Shown here: positions 1 to 9,463 of the stretch, piece by piece
How the letters are laid out: the number at the start of each line of letters is the position of its first letter
Numbering within the stretch: the first letter of the stretch is position 1
Assembly (NCBI GenBank): GCA_016235265.1
Contig: JACRLI010000002.1
Coordinates: 111,231 to 175,230 of the forward strand
Source: Candidatus Eisenbacteria bacterium
GTDB taxonomy: Bacteria > Eisenbacteria > RBG-16-71-46 > JACRLI01
Length of the DNA stretch: 64,000 nt
Reading direction: 5' to 3'
Translations under genes and position numbers: made by a program
Notes under the pieces: generated by a model
Seen by the model: the letters and a program-made list of their open reading frames with translations, nothing else
The model's database searches: none
What the model was told of the DNA's origin: nothing

Positions 1-1557
1 CACGGCACGCACGTGGCCGGCATCGCCGCCGGCAACGGCGCGGCCACCGGCAACGGCAAGCCCGCGTACACCTACGTGGGCGTGGCGCCCGAGGCCGACA
101 TCGTGGCCGTGAAGTCCGACTTCAGCACCACCGGAGTCGTGGACGCCGTGAACTGGATCTTCCAGAAGTCCACGGCGCTGGGCCGCGACGCGGTGGTGAA
201 CCTTTCGCTGGGCTCCAACTACGGGCCGCACGACGGCACCGACCCCCAGGAGATCGCGCTCGACGCGCTCAGCGGGCCGGGGCGACTGATCGTGAAGGCG
301 GCGGGCAACACCGGCGGCGAGCGCATCCACGGCCGCGTGGACGTGGGTCCGCGCCGCACCGCCACGCTCTCGTGGGCCGTGTCGCCCTACACCGCGAGTT
401 ACTACAACTACAACTTCTTCGACCTCGAGTGCTGGTACTCCGAACAGGACAGCCTCACGGTGACCCTGATGTCGCCCAACGGACAGGTGCTGGGTCCCAT
501 CCCCGTGGGCTACTACACCCCCAGCGCGGTGAGCACGCCCGACGGTGCGCTGTACGTGGAGAACGGGGTGCAGGCAACGCAGAACGGCCTGCGGCACCTG
601 TTCATCGAGGTGTGGGACCCCATGATCGGGCAGGAGCCCGCGGCCGGCACCTGGACGCTGCGGGTGGACAACGCCCGGGCGCTCGGGGCTTCCCGCCTGG
701 ACGCCTGGCTGGCGGGCTACAACCTCGGCGACGGGCAGGGTGCGGCGACCATGCAGGCGGGCTGGAACCCCGAGGCGGAAATCACCACGCCGGGCAGCGC
801 GCGGCGCGTCATCACGGTGGGGGCGTACTCCACCAAGTCATGCTGGAACGCCCTGGGTCACACCCGGCCGGTGTGCTACATCACCCCCGGCGCCTATGGC
901 TCGCTGGCGTTCTTCTCCTCTCCGGGCCCCACGCGCGACGGGCGCATGAAGCCCGACATCACCGCACCCGGCTTCGGCGTGGCCGCCGCGCTTTCCGGCT
1001 CGGTCACCATGGCGGACGGCTACACCGTGGACGACGGCGTGCACGTGATTCAGCAGGGCACCAGCATGTCGGCGCCGCACGTGGCCGGCGCGCTGTGCCT
1101 GCTGCTTCAGAAGTTCCCGCACATGGGCCCGGACGAGGCGCTCAGCCGCCTGGCGCTGGGGGCGCTGCGCGACTCGGCCACCGGGCCCGCGCCCAACGAC
1201 TCCTGGGGCTACGGCAAGCTCAACGTGGCCCGTTCCCTGGCCACTCCCGTGGACGTGCCCGGGGTGATCGCTTCCGGCCGCCCCGCGGTGGCGCTGTTCG
1301 CCGCCCCCAACCCGTTCCGCGGCGCGACCCGGGTGCGCGTGGACTTCGCCGCACCCGGCGCCGCCAGGGTGCGCGTGCTGGACGTGTCGGGACGCTGTCT
1401 GCGCACCCTGCTCGAGGGAGTGGTGCAGGCGGGCCCGCGGGAGTTCGCGTGGGACGGCACCTCGGCGGGCGGTGCGAGAGCGCCGTCGGGCATCTACTGG
1501 GTGGAGGCGCGCCAGGGTGGCTCCCGCGCACTGCGAAAGCTCGGTCTGGTGAGGTAG
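1..1557 (+). CDS. Subtilisin-like (S8) serine protease with FlgD-like C-terminal domain, 5' truncated
   Basis: Secreted S8-family peptidase whose N-terminus lies outside the window; the first codon here is the catalytic His of the HGTHVAG motif. The oxyanion Asn (AAGNTGG, about residue 103 of the visible part) and catalytic Ser (GTSMSAPHVAG, about residue 355) follow. Between them is an insert of roughly 150 residues, rich in aromatic and beta-type sequence, that resembles a jelly-roll domain. The last ~85 residues (PNPF..., VLDVSGR, FAWDGT, PSGIYWVEA) form a FlgD/T9SS-type-A-like Ig domain, a common C-terminal module on secreted proteins of FCB bacteria. Signal peptide, propeptide and catalytic Asp must lie upstream. 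The family call is firm; substrate is unknown. Confidence 0.92.
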   Translation, partial: HGTHVAGIAAGNGAATGNGKPAYTYVGVAPEADIVAVKSDFSTTGVVDAVNWIFQKSTALGRDAVVNLSLGSNYGPHDGTDPQEIALDALSGPGRLIVKAAGNTGGERIHGRVDVGPRRTATLSWAVSPYTASYYNYNFFDLECWYSEQDSLTVTLMSPNGQVLGPIPVGYYTPSAVSTPDGALYVENGVQATQNGLRHLFIEVWDPMIGQEPAAGTWTLRVDNARALGASRLDAWLAGYNLGDGQGAATMQAGWNPEAEITTPGSARRVITVGAYSTKSCWNALGHTRPVCYITPGAYGSLAFFSSPGPTRDGRMKPDITAPGFGVAAALSGSVTMADGYTVDDGVHVIQQGTSMSAPHVAGALCLLLQKFPHMGPDEALSRLALGALRDSATGPAPNDSWGYGKLNVARSLATPVDVPGVIASGRPAVALFAAPNPFRGATRVRVDFAAPGAARVRVLDVSGRCLRTLLEGVVQAGPREFAWDGTSAGGARAPSGIYWVEARQGGSRALRKLGLVR

Positions 1558-2184
1558 GAGGTGGCGGGGGGGTCCGGGGCCGGGACTGCCGGTCAAGCCG
1601 CGCCGGGGGCGCGGCGCACCGCCCCCCGGCGTCCCGAAACAGCTTGGCGCGCAACAAGGTGTGGGCACGTGGGCCGCTGCCACGTGTGGTCGGGACCCCG
1701 GGGGGCTGCCTCCCGGGGTTCCTCATTTCCTGCCCGCAGATGATCCGCGGATCGCGCCGGATGCCCGATCGAGATTGCACATTCCCGGGCGCGGGGGTAC
1801 GCTCGTGTTCACACTTCCGGGTACGGAGCCGAGCCCCCAAGGGGCGGGCAGTCCACGGCGCCCCCGCGATCCGCGGCCGCGCACAGAGCCTCGAGTAACG
1901 TTCGTCCCATCGCAGTGAGTGCCCGTCCCGGGGTCAGCCCGGGACCTCCACTGGCCAACCTCGACATTCCGCGTCCGGGCGCTGCCCGGCTCCGCGATAC
2001 CGCTGCCGCTCCCCGGCCCAACCCCAGCCGGCGGGTTCGAGCCGGGCGTCCTCCGCCCAGCCTCGGGCGGCTGTGCCGGCGTTTCCGCCGCCATGGGCGG
2101 GACTGCGCGCGTGTCGCCGGAGTGCGCGCGCGGCTCCCGCCTCGCGGCGGCCCCCTCCGCTTGGAGGGAGCAAGGAGAGCCCCC
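1558..2184. other. 627-bp gene-free region with several hairpins
   Basis: No convincing protein gene; the reading frames through it are GC-driven. Strong inverted repeats are visible: CACGTGG/CCACGTG around 1667-1690, ACCCCGGG/CCCGGGGT around 1696-1722 followed by TCCTCATTTCC (a plausible terminator for the protease gene), and GTCCCGGG/CCCGGGAC at 1925-1945. A candidate promoter sits at 1775-1803, which would give the next gene a leader of about 375 nt. Confidence 0.5.
1775..1803 (+). promoter_or_regulatory. Candidate sigma70-type promoter, long leader to GEVED gene
   Basis: TTGCAC (1775-1780), 17-nt spacer, TACGCT (1798-1803). It has the same form as the better candidates in this window, but the -35 is only a partial match and the distance to the next start codon is about 380 nt. 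Confidence 0.3.
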
Positions 2185-3105
2185 ATGAAGCTGGTTCGCG
2201 TATTCCTGTTCGCAGCGGTCGCCGCGGGACTGATGCTCCTGCCGCCGATCGCCATGGGCACCGACAAGGACGGGCCCGACGACTGCCTGCGCACCCTGAT
2301 CGAAGACATGGGTGACGCCCCCGAGGACATCCCGGCCTACCCGGGCGTGATGGGGCGTTTCCCCACGTGCGCGTTCCCCAGTGCGCCGGGCACGCAGACG
2401 CTGGCGTGTCCCCCCATCAGCACTCCCCCGGGACCCACCGGGTTCATCCGGCACCTCCAGCTGGGCAACAGCTACTGGCTGGGCTGCTACCTCACCCCCG
2501 TCGGACCACAGGGAATCGATTCTGAGCCCGACGGCAAGACCAACACGCCCGCGGTGGGCATGAGCGTCTGCCACCCCGGGTTGCCCACGGACTGCGTCGA
2601 GAAGGCCTTCGGCATGACATTCGATCAGGATGAGTGCTACGCCGACGGGTCGGACGCGGGCCTGCACGTGATGCCGGTGTTCCTGCCGTGCGCCATGGCC
2701 GGCGTGGGCTTCACCACGTTCAACTGCGATGGCCCCCGCCAGGTGTTCCTCAATATCCTGGTGGACATGAACGAGGACGGCGACTGGAACGACAACTTCC
2801 CGTGTCCCACCGGGTGCGCATACGAATGGGCCGTGAAGAACGTGCCGATCCCGCTGCCGCCCGGCTGCGCCACGCTGGCCTCGCCCCCGTTCCTGGTCGG
2901 GCCGCGCTCGCAGAACGGACGTGGCTGGATGCGCATCTCGCTGACCGATGAGCCGGTCAACGACGACTACCCGTGGGCCGGCAGCGCCACCACCCCCGCG
3001 GGGATCTACCGCGGGGGCGAGACCGAGGACTACCCGGTGGCGGTCGAATTCACCACCGACTCCAAGCCCGGGACCTGGGGCCGGCTGAAGAGGACCTACC
3101 GCTAG
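2185..3105 (+). CDS. Secreted GEVED-type domain protein with WGxLxRxYR C-terminal tail
   Basis: 306 residues. A clear signal peptide (MKLVRVFLFAAVAAGLMLLP, then PIAMG) begins at the ATG at 2185, preceded by AAGGAG at 2172-2177; this decides the start over more upstream in-frame codons. The body carries GEVED-family hallmarks: DMGDAPEDIPAYP near the mature N-terminus, the acidic DMNEDGDWND, and GETEDYPVAVEF near the end. GEVED modules occur on secreted proteins of Bacteroidetes-like and planctomycete bacteria and have no settled function. The last residues, PGTWGRLKRTYR, match the tail of the protein at 30927-31496. Many Cys residues suggest disulphides outside the cytoplasm. It is followed by a strong terminator and seems monocistronic. 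Confidence 0.8.
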   Translation: MKLVRVFLFAAVAAGLMLLPPIAMGTDKDGPDDCLRTLIEDMGDAPEDIPAYPGVMGRFPTCAFPSAPGTQTLACPPISTPPGPTGFIRHLQLGNSYWLGCYLTPVGPQGIDSEPDGKTNTPAVGMSVCHPGLPTDCVEKAFGMTFDQDECYADGSDAGLHVMPVFLPCAMAGVGFTTFNCDGPRQVFLNILVDMNEDGDWNDNFPCPTGCAYEWAVKNVPIPLPPGCATLASPPFLVGPRSQNGRGWMRISLTDEPVNDDYPWAGSATTPAGIYRGGETEDYPVAVEFTTDSKPGTWGRLKRTYR

Positions 3106-3117
3106 CCACTCCGATCC

Positions 3118-3153
3118 GGCGCGGGGGCGCTCCGGCCGCCCCCGCGCCCTCTT
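3118..3153 (+). terminator. GC-rich stem-loop terminator
   Basis: Perfect 12-bp stem GGCGCGGGGGCG / CGCCCCCGCGCC (3118-3129, 3137-3148) with a 7-nt loop, followed by CTCTTC. It lies 13 nt after the GEVED gene stop. The T-run is weak, as for other terminators here. Confidence 0.7.
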
Positions 3154-3258
3154 CGGCCCCCGCTCCGGCCGCCCAACAAGTTCCTTCGGCTCCCGCTCCG
3201 GTCGTCCCGATGATGCCGCGCCCGCCTGCGCCTGCGATTCCTCGCCCCCGCCGCGCTT

Positions 3259-3287
3259 TTGACACGAACAGGGACTCCCGCTACCTT
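3259..3287 (+). promoter_or_regulatory. Sigma70-type promoter for the pfk-asd operon
   Basis: TTGACA (3259-3264), 17-nt spacer, TACCTT (3282-3287). It places the transcription start near 3294, about 80 nt before the pfk ATG. The TTG of the -35 box would otherwise read as an in-frame start codon, so this also supports the downstream start at 3376. Confidence 0.65.
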
Positions 3288-3375
3288 CCTGACGATCCGT
3301 GAAAACGGTTACCTCCCGGCGTCGGCGCCGCGAACCGGCGCGCCCGGGACAGAAACTGGTGGAAGGGAGCAGCCC

Positions 3376-4701
<1,326 letters not shown>

Positions 4702-4702
4702 C

Positions 4703-5698
4703 GTGGCCGGCGCTCGCACCGTCGCCGTGGTGGGCGCCACCGGCGCCGTGGGCCAGGAGATGCTCCGGGTGCTGGAGCAGCGCGACTTCCCGGTGGGCAG
4801 GCTGCGTCCCATGGCCAGCGCGCGCTCGGCGGGCTCACGGCTGTGCTTCCGCGGGCGCGAGTTCGCGGTGGAGGCGCTGGAGGGCGCCGACTTCGACGGC
4901 GTGGACGTGGCGCTGTTCTCGATCGGCGCCGAGCTGGCGCGCGAGCACGGTCCCCGGGCCGCCGAGGCGGGCGCCGTGGTGGTGGACAACAGCACCGCGT
5001 TCCGCATGGAGCCGGACGTGCCGCTGGTGGTGCCCGAGGTGAACGGGGAACTGCTGGCCTCGCGGCCGCGCATCGTGGCCAATCCCAACTGCTGCGCGGT
5101 GCCGCTGGTGGTGGTGCTCCACGCGCTGCGCCGCGCCGCGGCCCTGAAGCGGGTGATCGTCACCACCTTTCAATCCGTCTCGGGCACCGGCAAGGACGCC
5201 ATGGACGAGCTGCGCGAGCAGGCCGGCGCCTGGCTCGAGGGGCGGGAGAGCCCTCCGCGGGTATACCCGCGGCCCATCGCCTTCAACTGCCTGCCCCACG
5301 TGGACGCCTTCCAGGACAACGGCTACACCCGGGAGGAGATGAAGATCACCGCCGAGTCGCGCAAGATGCTGGGCCTCCCGGACCTGCTGCTCTCCGCCAC
5401 CTGCGTGCGCGTGCCGGTGTTCCGGGCGCACAGCGAGTCGGTCACCGTGGAGTTCGAGCGTCCCGTCACGCCGCAGCAGGCGCTCGACGCGCTGCGTTCC
5501 GCCGCGGGTGTGGAGTTGCGCGGGGAGCCCGGGGCGTACCCGACCCCCCGCGACGCCGAGGGCGGGGACCTGACGCTGGTGGGACGCGTGCGCGAGGACG
5601 TGTCCCACCCCGGCGGGATCGCGCTGTGGCTCACCTGCGACAATCTCCGCAAGGGGGCGGCCCTCAACGCCATCCAGATCGCCGAGAGATATCTTTGA
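4703..5698 (+). CDS. asd: Aspartate-semialdehyde dehydrogenase
   Basis: 331 residues from a GTG start one base after the pfk stop. It makes aspartate 4-semialdehyde from aspartyl phosphate with NADPH, the branch point to lysine/diaminopimelate, threonine and methionine. Visible features are the N-terminal dinucleotide-binding GATGAVGQEML, the nucleophile Cys130 in PNCC, the QSVSGTGKDAMDEL loop, HVDAFQDNGYTREEMK, and the catalytic His243 in VFRAHSE. Length and motifs match the bacterial asd family without large insertions. Its coupling to phosphofructokinase is not a known functional pairing and probably reflects a housekeeping operon. Confidence 0.96.
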   Translation: MAGARTVAVVGATGAVGQEMLRVLEQRDFPVGRLRPMASARSAGSRLCFRGREFAVEALEGADFDGVDVALFSIGAELAREHGPRAAEAGAVVVDNSTAFRMEPDVPLVVPEVNGELLASRPRIVANPNCCAVPLVVVLHALRRAAALKRVIVTTFQSVSGTGKDAMDELREQAGAWLEGRESPPRVYPRPIAFNCLPHVDAFQDNGYTREEMKITAESRKMLGLPDLLLSATCVRVPVFRAHSESVTVEFERPVTPQQALDALRSAAGVELRGEPGAYPTPRDAEGGDLTLVGRVREDVSHPGGIALWLTCDNLRKGAALNAIQIAERYL

Positions 5699-5700
5699 AG

Positions 5701-6471
5701 ATGGGCGCGATGACCGGCTTCGCATGGGGCCGCGCGGTGGTCCGCGAGGAAGGCCCCTTCCCGCTGGATCCGCGCGCGCGGGCGCTGCTGCTGGTGCTGC
5801 TGCTGGCCGGCATCCCGCTGCTCTCGCACTGGACCGCGCTGGCGCTGCTCTCGCTGGCCGCCCCGCTGGCCGCCCGCGCGTTGCGCCTGCCTCCCGGCTT
5901 CACCCGCTCGCTGCTGCGCCTGGCGTGGCTGCCGCTGCTGTTCACGGTGGCGGTGAATTCCCTGTACGGCCCGGGCTCGGGCATTCTGCCGCGCCCCTCG
6001 CTCGCCGGCGTGGGGGCGGGCTGCCTGTATGCCGTTCGCTTCTGGCTCACCTGGTACGCCTTCTCCCTGTTCTGGGTGATCACCTCGCCGGACGAGCTGC
6101 TGCGCTCGCTGCGCGTCTCGCGCGCGGGCGGGCCGCGGGCGGCGCAGGACTTCTGGCTCACGCTGGAGCTGGCGCTGCGCATGACCCCGCTGCTGGGCGA
6201 GGAGGTGGAGCGCGTGGTGCTCGCGCAGGCCGCGCGCGGGGCGGATTGGGGCGGCAGCCTGGCGCGGCGCGCGTCGCAGGCGTCCGGGCTGGTGATCCCG
6301 GTGCTTCACGCGGCCTTGCGGCGCGCGGAGGCCCTGGCGGACCTGCTGGTGGCGCGCGGGTTCGGGTCCGGGCCGGCCTCCTGCGCGGTGGAACACCGCT
6401 GGTCGTGGCGCGACACCGCGGTCCTGGCGGCGGCCGTGGCGGTGATGGCCGGATTGTGGCGGCTGCCGTGA
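5701..6471 (+). CDS. EcfT/CbiQ-like transmembrane component of an ECF transporter
   Basis: 256 residues, ATG 2 nt after the asd stop. Several hydrophobic segments (residues ~22-60, ~75-95, ~105-125, and ~235-253 near the C-terminus) and two Ala-Arg-Gly motifs (QAARGAD, LLVARGFG) in the cytoplasmic part identify an energy-coupling-factor T component, in which the ARG motifs couple to the EcfA ATPases. ECF transporters import vitamins or metals (cobalt, nickel, biotin and others). No EcfA ATPase and no substrate-binding S component lie nearby, so the substrate cannot be told and partners must be encoded elsewhere. Confidence 0.8.
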   Translation: MGAMTGFAWGRAVVREEGPFPLDPRARALLLVLLLAGIPLLSHWTALALLSLAAPLAARALRLPPGFTRSLLRLAWLPLLFTVAVNSLYGPGSGILPRPSLAGVGAGCLYAVRFWLTWYAFSLFWVITSPDELLRSLRVSRAGGPRAAQDFWLTLELALRMTPLLGEEVERVVLAQAARGADWGGSLARRASQASGLVIPVLHAALRRAEALADLLVARGFGSGPASCAVEHRWSWRDTAVLAAAVAVMAGLWRLP

Positions 6472-6538
6472 CGGGCGGCGCGGAAAGGGCGCGCGTACCC
6501 CGCCGCGGGCTCCGGCGATCCCCCCCGGGGGCGCGGTC

Positions 6539-7375
6539 ATGACCGCGCCGGGTGACGGCCACGTACCCATCCCGCACGGCGACACCGCACGCCGGCACCG
6601 CATGATCGTGTCCTATGACGGCGCCGCGTTCTTCGGCTGGCAGATCCAGCCGCAGCGGCGCTCGGTGCAGGGGGACCTGGAGGAGGCGCTCTCCACGCTG
6701 CTGCGGGAGAAGGTGAACGTCACCGGCGCGGGACGCACCGATTCCGGCGTGCACTCCGTGGGGCAGGTGGCGCACTTCGACACCACCGCCCGATTCGCGC
6801 CGGCGCTGCTCGAAGGGCGTCTCAACGGCTACCTGGAGGCGGACGTCTCCGTGTGCGGCCTGCGCCGCGCGACCGCCGCCTTCGACGCCCGGCGCTCCGC
6901 CACCGGACGGCTGTATCGCTATCACCTGGCGTTCCGCAAATCGCCCCTGAGCCGCGGAAGGTCGTGGTACACTCCGGGCCTGGATCCGGCCGCGCTCCGC
7001 GAGCACACTCGCGGGATCCTGGGAGAGCACGATTTCAAGGCGTTCTGCGCCCGCGGCGACCGGCACGAGAACACACTGTGCGTGCTGCGCCGGGCGGACT
7101 GGAAGGCATGGGAGGGCGGCCTCTTCCTGGAACTGGAAGGCAACCGCTTCCTCCATCACATGGTCCGCAACCTGGTGGGCACGCTGGTGCCGATGGCCAG
7201 GGGCGCCTGGCACGGCCCGGGCATCCCCGAGTTGCTCGCGGGCCGCGACCGGCGGCTGGCCGGCCCCACCGCGCCGGCCCGCGGGTTGTGCCTGGTCCGT
7301 GTCTACTACGGGGCCCGCCCGGGCGGGCCCGGTCCATCAAGCAGCGGCCCGCCCCCAGCGGGCCCCAACGAATAA
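6539..7375 (+). CDS. truA: tRNA pseudouridine synthase A
   Basis: 278 residues. It converts uridines 38-40 of the tRNA anticodon arm to pseudouridine. The catalytic Asp68 lies in GAGRTDSGVHS; other family blocks are VSYDGAAFFGWQ, RSVQGDLEEAL, ATGRLYRYH, HDFKAFCA and RFLHHMVRNLVGTL. The ATG at 6539 has no obvious Shine-Dalgarno, but the first beta strand (RRHRMIVSYDG) needs residues before the alternative ATG at 6602, so 6539 is kept; the first ~20 residues may be a lineage-specific extension. A 67-nt gap separates it from ecfT, and the transaldolase gene follows after 12 nt. Confidence 0.95.
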   Translation: MTAPGDGHVPIPHGDTARRHRMIVSYDGAAFFGWQIQPQRRSVQGDLEEALSTLLREKVNVTGAGRTDSGVHSVGQVAHFDTTARFAPALLEGRLNGYLEADVSVCGLRRATAAFDARRSATGRLYRYHLAFRKSPLSRGRSWYTPGLDPAALREHTRGILGEHDFKAFCARGDRHENTLCVLRRADWKAWEGGLFLELEGNRFLHHMVRNLVGTLVPMARGAWHGPGIPELLAGRDRRLAGPTAPARGLCLVRVYYGARPGGPGPSSSGPPPAGPNE

Positions 7376-7387
7376 CCGGGAGCCACG

Positions 7388-8041
7388 ATGAAGTTCTTCC
7401 TCGACACCGCGAACGTGAAGGAAATCCAGGAGGTCGCCGCCCTGGGCATCCTGGACGGCGTGACCACCAACCCGTCGCTGCTGGCAAAGGAGCCGGGAGA
7501 TCCGCGCAAGACCATCGTGCAGATCTGCGAAATCGTGCAGGGCCCGGTGAGCGCCGAGGCGGTTTCCACGGACTACCCGGGCATCGTGGCCGAGGGCCGC
7601 GAGCTGGCAAAGCTGCACCCGCACGTGGTGGTGAAGGTCCCGGTCATCCGCGAGGGCCTCAAGGCCATCAAGACGCTCAGCGGCGAGGGGGTGAAGATCA
7701 ACTGCACCCTGATCTTCAACGCGGTGCAGGGGCTCATGGCCGCGAAGGCGGGTGCCACCTACCTGAGCCCGTTCGTGGGCCGCATTGACGATTCCGGCCA
7801 CGACGGCATGGAGCTGGTGCACGACCTGGTGCAGATCATGGAGCTGCACGACCTGGACGCGCAGGTGCTCGCGGCCAGCCTGCGCCACCCGATGCACGTG
7901 CGCGAGGCCGCCCTCGCGGGCGCCCACGTGGGTACGCTGCCCAAGTCGGTGTTCGACCAGTGCCTCAAGCACCCGCTGACCGACATCGGGCTGGCGCGCT
8001 TCCTGGAGGACTGGAAAAAGGTCCAGGCGGCCTCGAAGTAG
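7388..8041 (+). CDS. tal: Transaldolase of the small TalC/FSA family
   Basis: 217 residues, ATG preceded by CGGGAG. A TIM barrel of the MipB/TalC class that forms a Schiff base through Lys83 (VVVKVPV). Family motifs: MKFFLDTANVKEI at the N-terminus, GVTTNPSLLAKE, and SPFVGRIDD. Phe129 in SPFVGR is the residue of true transaldolases, while fructose-6-phosphate aldolases carry Tyr at this place, so transfer of dihydroxyacetone units in the pentose phosphate pathway is the better guess. It ends the pfk-asd-ecfT-truA run. No terminator with a T-tail is seen; the following 250 nt hold the 36-bp tandem repeats. Confidence 0.93.
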   Translation: MKFFLDTANVKEIQEVAALGILDGVTTNPSLLAKEPGDPRKTIVQICEIVQGPVSAEAVSTDYPGIVAEGRELAKLHPHVVVKVPVIREGLKAIKTLSGEGVKINCTLIFNAVQGLMAAKAGATYLSPFVGRIDDSGHDGMELVHDLVQIMELHDLDAQVLAASLRHPMHVREAALAGAHVGTLPKSVFDQCLKHPLTDIGLARFLEDWKKVQAASK

Positions 8042-8085
8042 GAGGGTTGCGGCAGGGGCCGCGTCGGCCAACCCAGTTCGCGGGC

Positions 8086-8193
8086 GGCGCGTCCCACGGG
8101 ACAGCCGCCCGCTGTGCGTCCGGCGCGTTCCACGGGACCGCAGCCCGCTGTGCGGCCGGCGCGTCCCACGGGACCGCAGCCCGCTGTGCGGCC
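8086..8193 (+). repeat. Three tandem copies of a 36-bp repeat
   Basis: Units start at 8086, 8122 and 8158, each beginning GGCGCGT(C/T)CCACGGGAC and ending GCTGTGCG(T/G)CC; a degenerate fourth start follows at 8194. Copies are contiguous without spacers, so it is a tandem repeat and not a CRISPR array. It lies between the transaldolase stop and the htrA start, just outside the coding sequence as I define it. Confidence 0.85.
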
Positions 8194-8293
8194 GGCGCGC
8201 TTCCAGGCCCGGACGCTGGTTTCCAATCCGGGCCGGGTCCGACCCGCTCGCGCCGTTCAACCCGATCGCACCCCAAGGAGGATCGCCCACGCC

Positions 8294-9463
8294 ATGCGTC
8301 CGTTTCCGCGAGTCCACATCCTGGCGGCGCTGCTGCTCGCCGGCCCCCTGGCCATTCCCGCCGCCTCGACCGCCACCGCCCGGGCCGCCGCTGCCGCTCC
8401 GGGCGGCCGGGGCGCGCCGCAGCCGGCCGAGGATCTGGCCTGGAGCCGCCAGAACGCCATCACGCGCGCGGCCGAGCGGGCCGGGGCCGCGGTGGTGTCC
8501 ATCAGCGTGGTGCAGACGCAGGTGGTGCAGGAGAGCCCCTTCTTCTCCTTCTTCCCGGACGAGTTCTTCGACCGGTTCTCTCCCCCCATGCAGTACCGCC
8601 GGGAGGTGCCGGGCCTGGGCTCGGGCTTCATCGTGAACAGGGAGGGCTACGTGCTCACCAATTCGCACGTGGTCCAGGGGGCGCGCCAGATCAAGGTGAC
8701 GCTCACCGACGGGCGGCAGTTCGAGGGCAAGCTGGTGGGCTCGGATCCCAGCTACGACCTGGCGGTGGTGAAGGTGGAGGGCAAGGACCTGCCGGTGGCC
8801 GCGGAGGGCAACTCCGACGACCTGATCGTGGGGGAGTGGGCCATCGCCATCGGGAACCCGTTCGGCTTCCTGCTCAACGACACCAAGCCCTCGGTGACCG
8901 TGGGCGTGGTGAGCGCCACGCGGCGCGACATCAAGCCCGAGGCGGGCGTGACCGGCGTGTACAAGAACATGATCCAGACCGATGCGGCCATCAACCCGGG
9001 CAACTCCGGCGGGCCGCTGGTCAACGCCATGGGCGAGGTGATCGGCATCAACACGTTCATCCTCTCCAAGGGCGGCGGCTCGATCGGGCTGGGCTTCGCC
9101 ATTCCCATCAACACCGCGAAGAAGGTGTTCGAGGAAATCGTGCAGTACGGCCGCGTGCGCAGCGTGTGGATCGGCGTGTCGGTCCAGGATGTCACGCCCT
9201 ACCTGGCGCAGCGATTCGCCCTCACGGACCGCAGCGGCGTGATCATCCTGACCGTGGAGCGCGGGAGCCCCGCGGCCCGGGCCGGGGTGCGGGTGGGGGA
9301 CGTGGTGCGCCAGGTGGACGGCGAGAAGGTGCGCAACGCCGACGAGGCCGGCCGGGCCATCTTCGGAGCGGGGGTGGGGGACACCGTCCGCCTCACCCTG
9401 GAGAGGCAGGGCAAGCCGGTGGAGGTGCGCCTGACACTCGAGGAAGCCCGCGACTCCCAGTGA
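8294..9463 (+). CDS. HtrA/Deg-family periplasmic serine protease with one PDZ domain
   Basis: 389 residues. The ATG at 8294 has AAGGAGGAT at 8276-8284 and opens a good signal peptide (MRPFPRVHILAALLLAGPLA, then Ala-rich), so in-frame codons further upstream that run through the tandem repeats are rejected. Catalytic triad: His125 (LTNSHVV), Asp155 (YDLAVVKV), Ser238 (PGNSGGPL). The LA loop is PFFSFFPDEFFDRF. A single PDZ domain fills roughly residues 290-385, so it resembles DegS/HtrA2-type enzymes more than two-PDZ DegP. It likely degrades or senses misfolded envelope proteins. Monocistronic, flanked by non-coding stretches. Confidence 0.94.
   Translation: MRPFPRVHILAALLLAGPLAIPAASTATARAAAAAPGGRGAPQPAEDLAWSRQNAITRAAERAGAAVVSISVVQTQVVQESPFFSFFPDEFFDRFSPPMQYRREVPGLGSGFIVNREGYVLTNSHVVQGARQIKVTLTDGRQFEGKLVGSDPSYDLAVVKVEGKDLPVAAEGNSDDLIVGEWAIAIGNPFGFLLNDTKPSVTVGVVSATRRDIKPEAGVTGVYKNMIQTDAAINPGNSGGPLVNAMGEVIGINTFILSKGGGSIGLGFAIPINTAKKVFEEIVQYGRVRSVWIGVSVQDVTPYLAQRFALTDRSGVIILTVERGSPAARAGVRVGDVVRQVDGEKVRNADEAGRAIFGAGVGDTVRLTLERQGKPVEVRLTLEEARDSQ

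Noticed and set aside
8086-8193. 36-bp repeats as a CRISPR array
   Set aside because: Units are directly adjacent with no unique spacers, only three copies, and no cas genes in the window.
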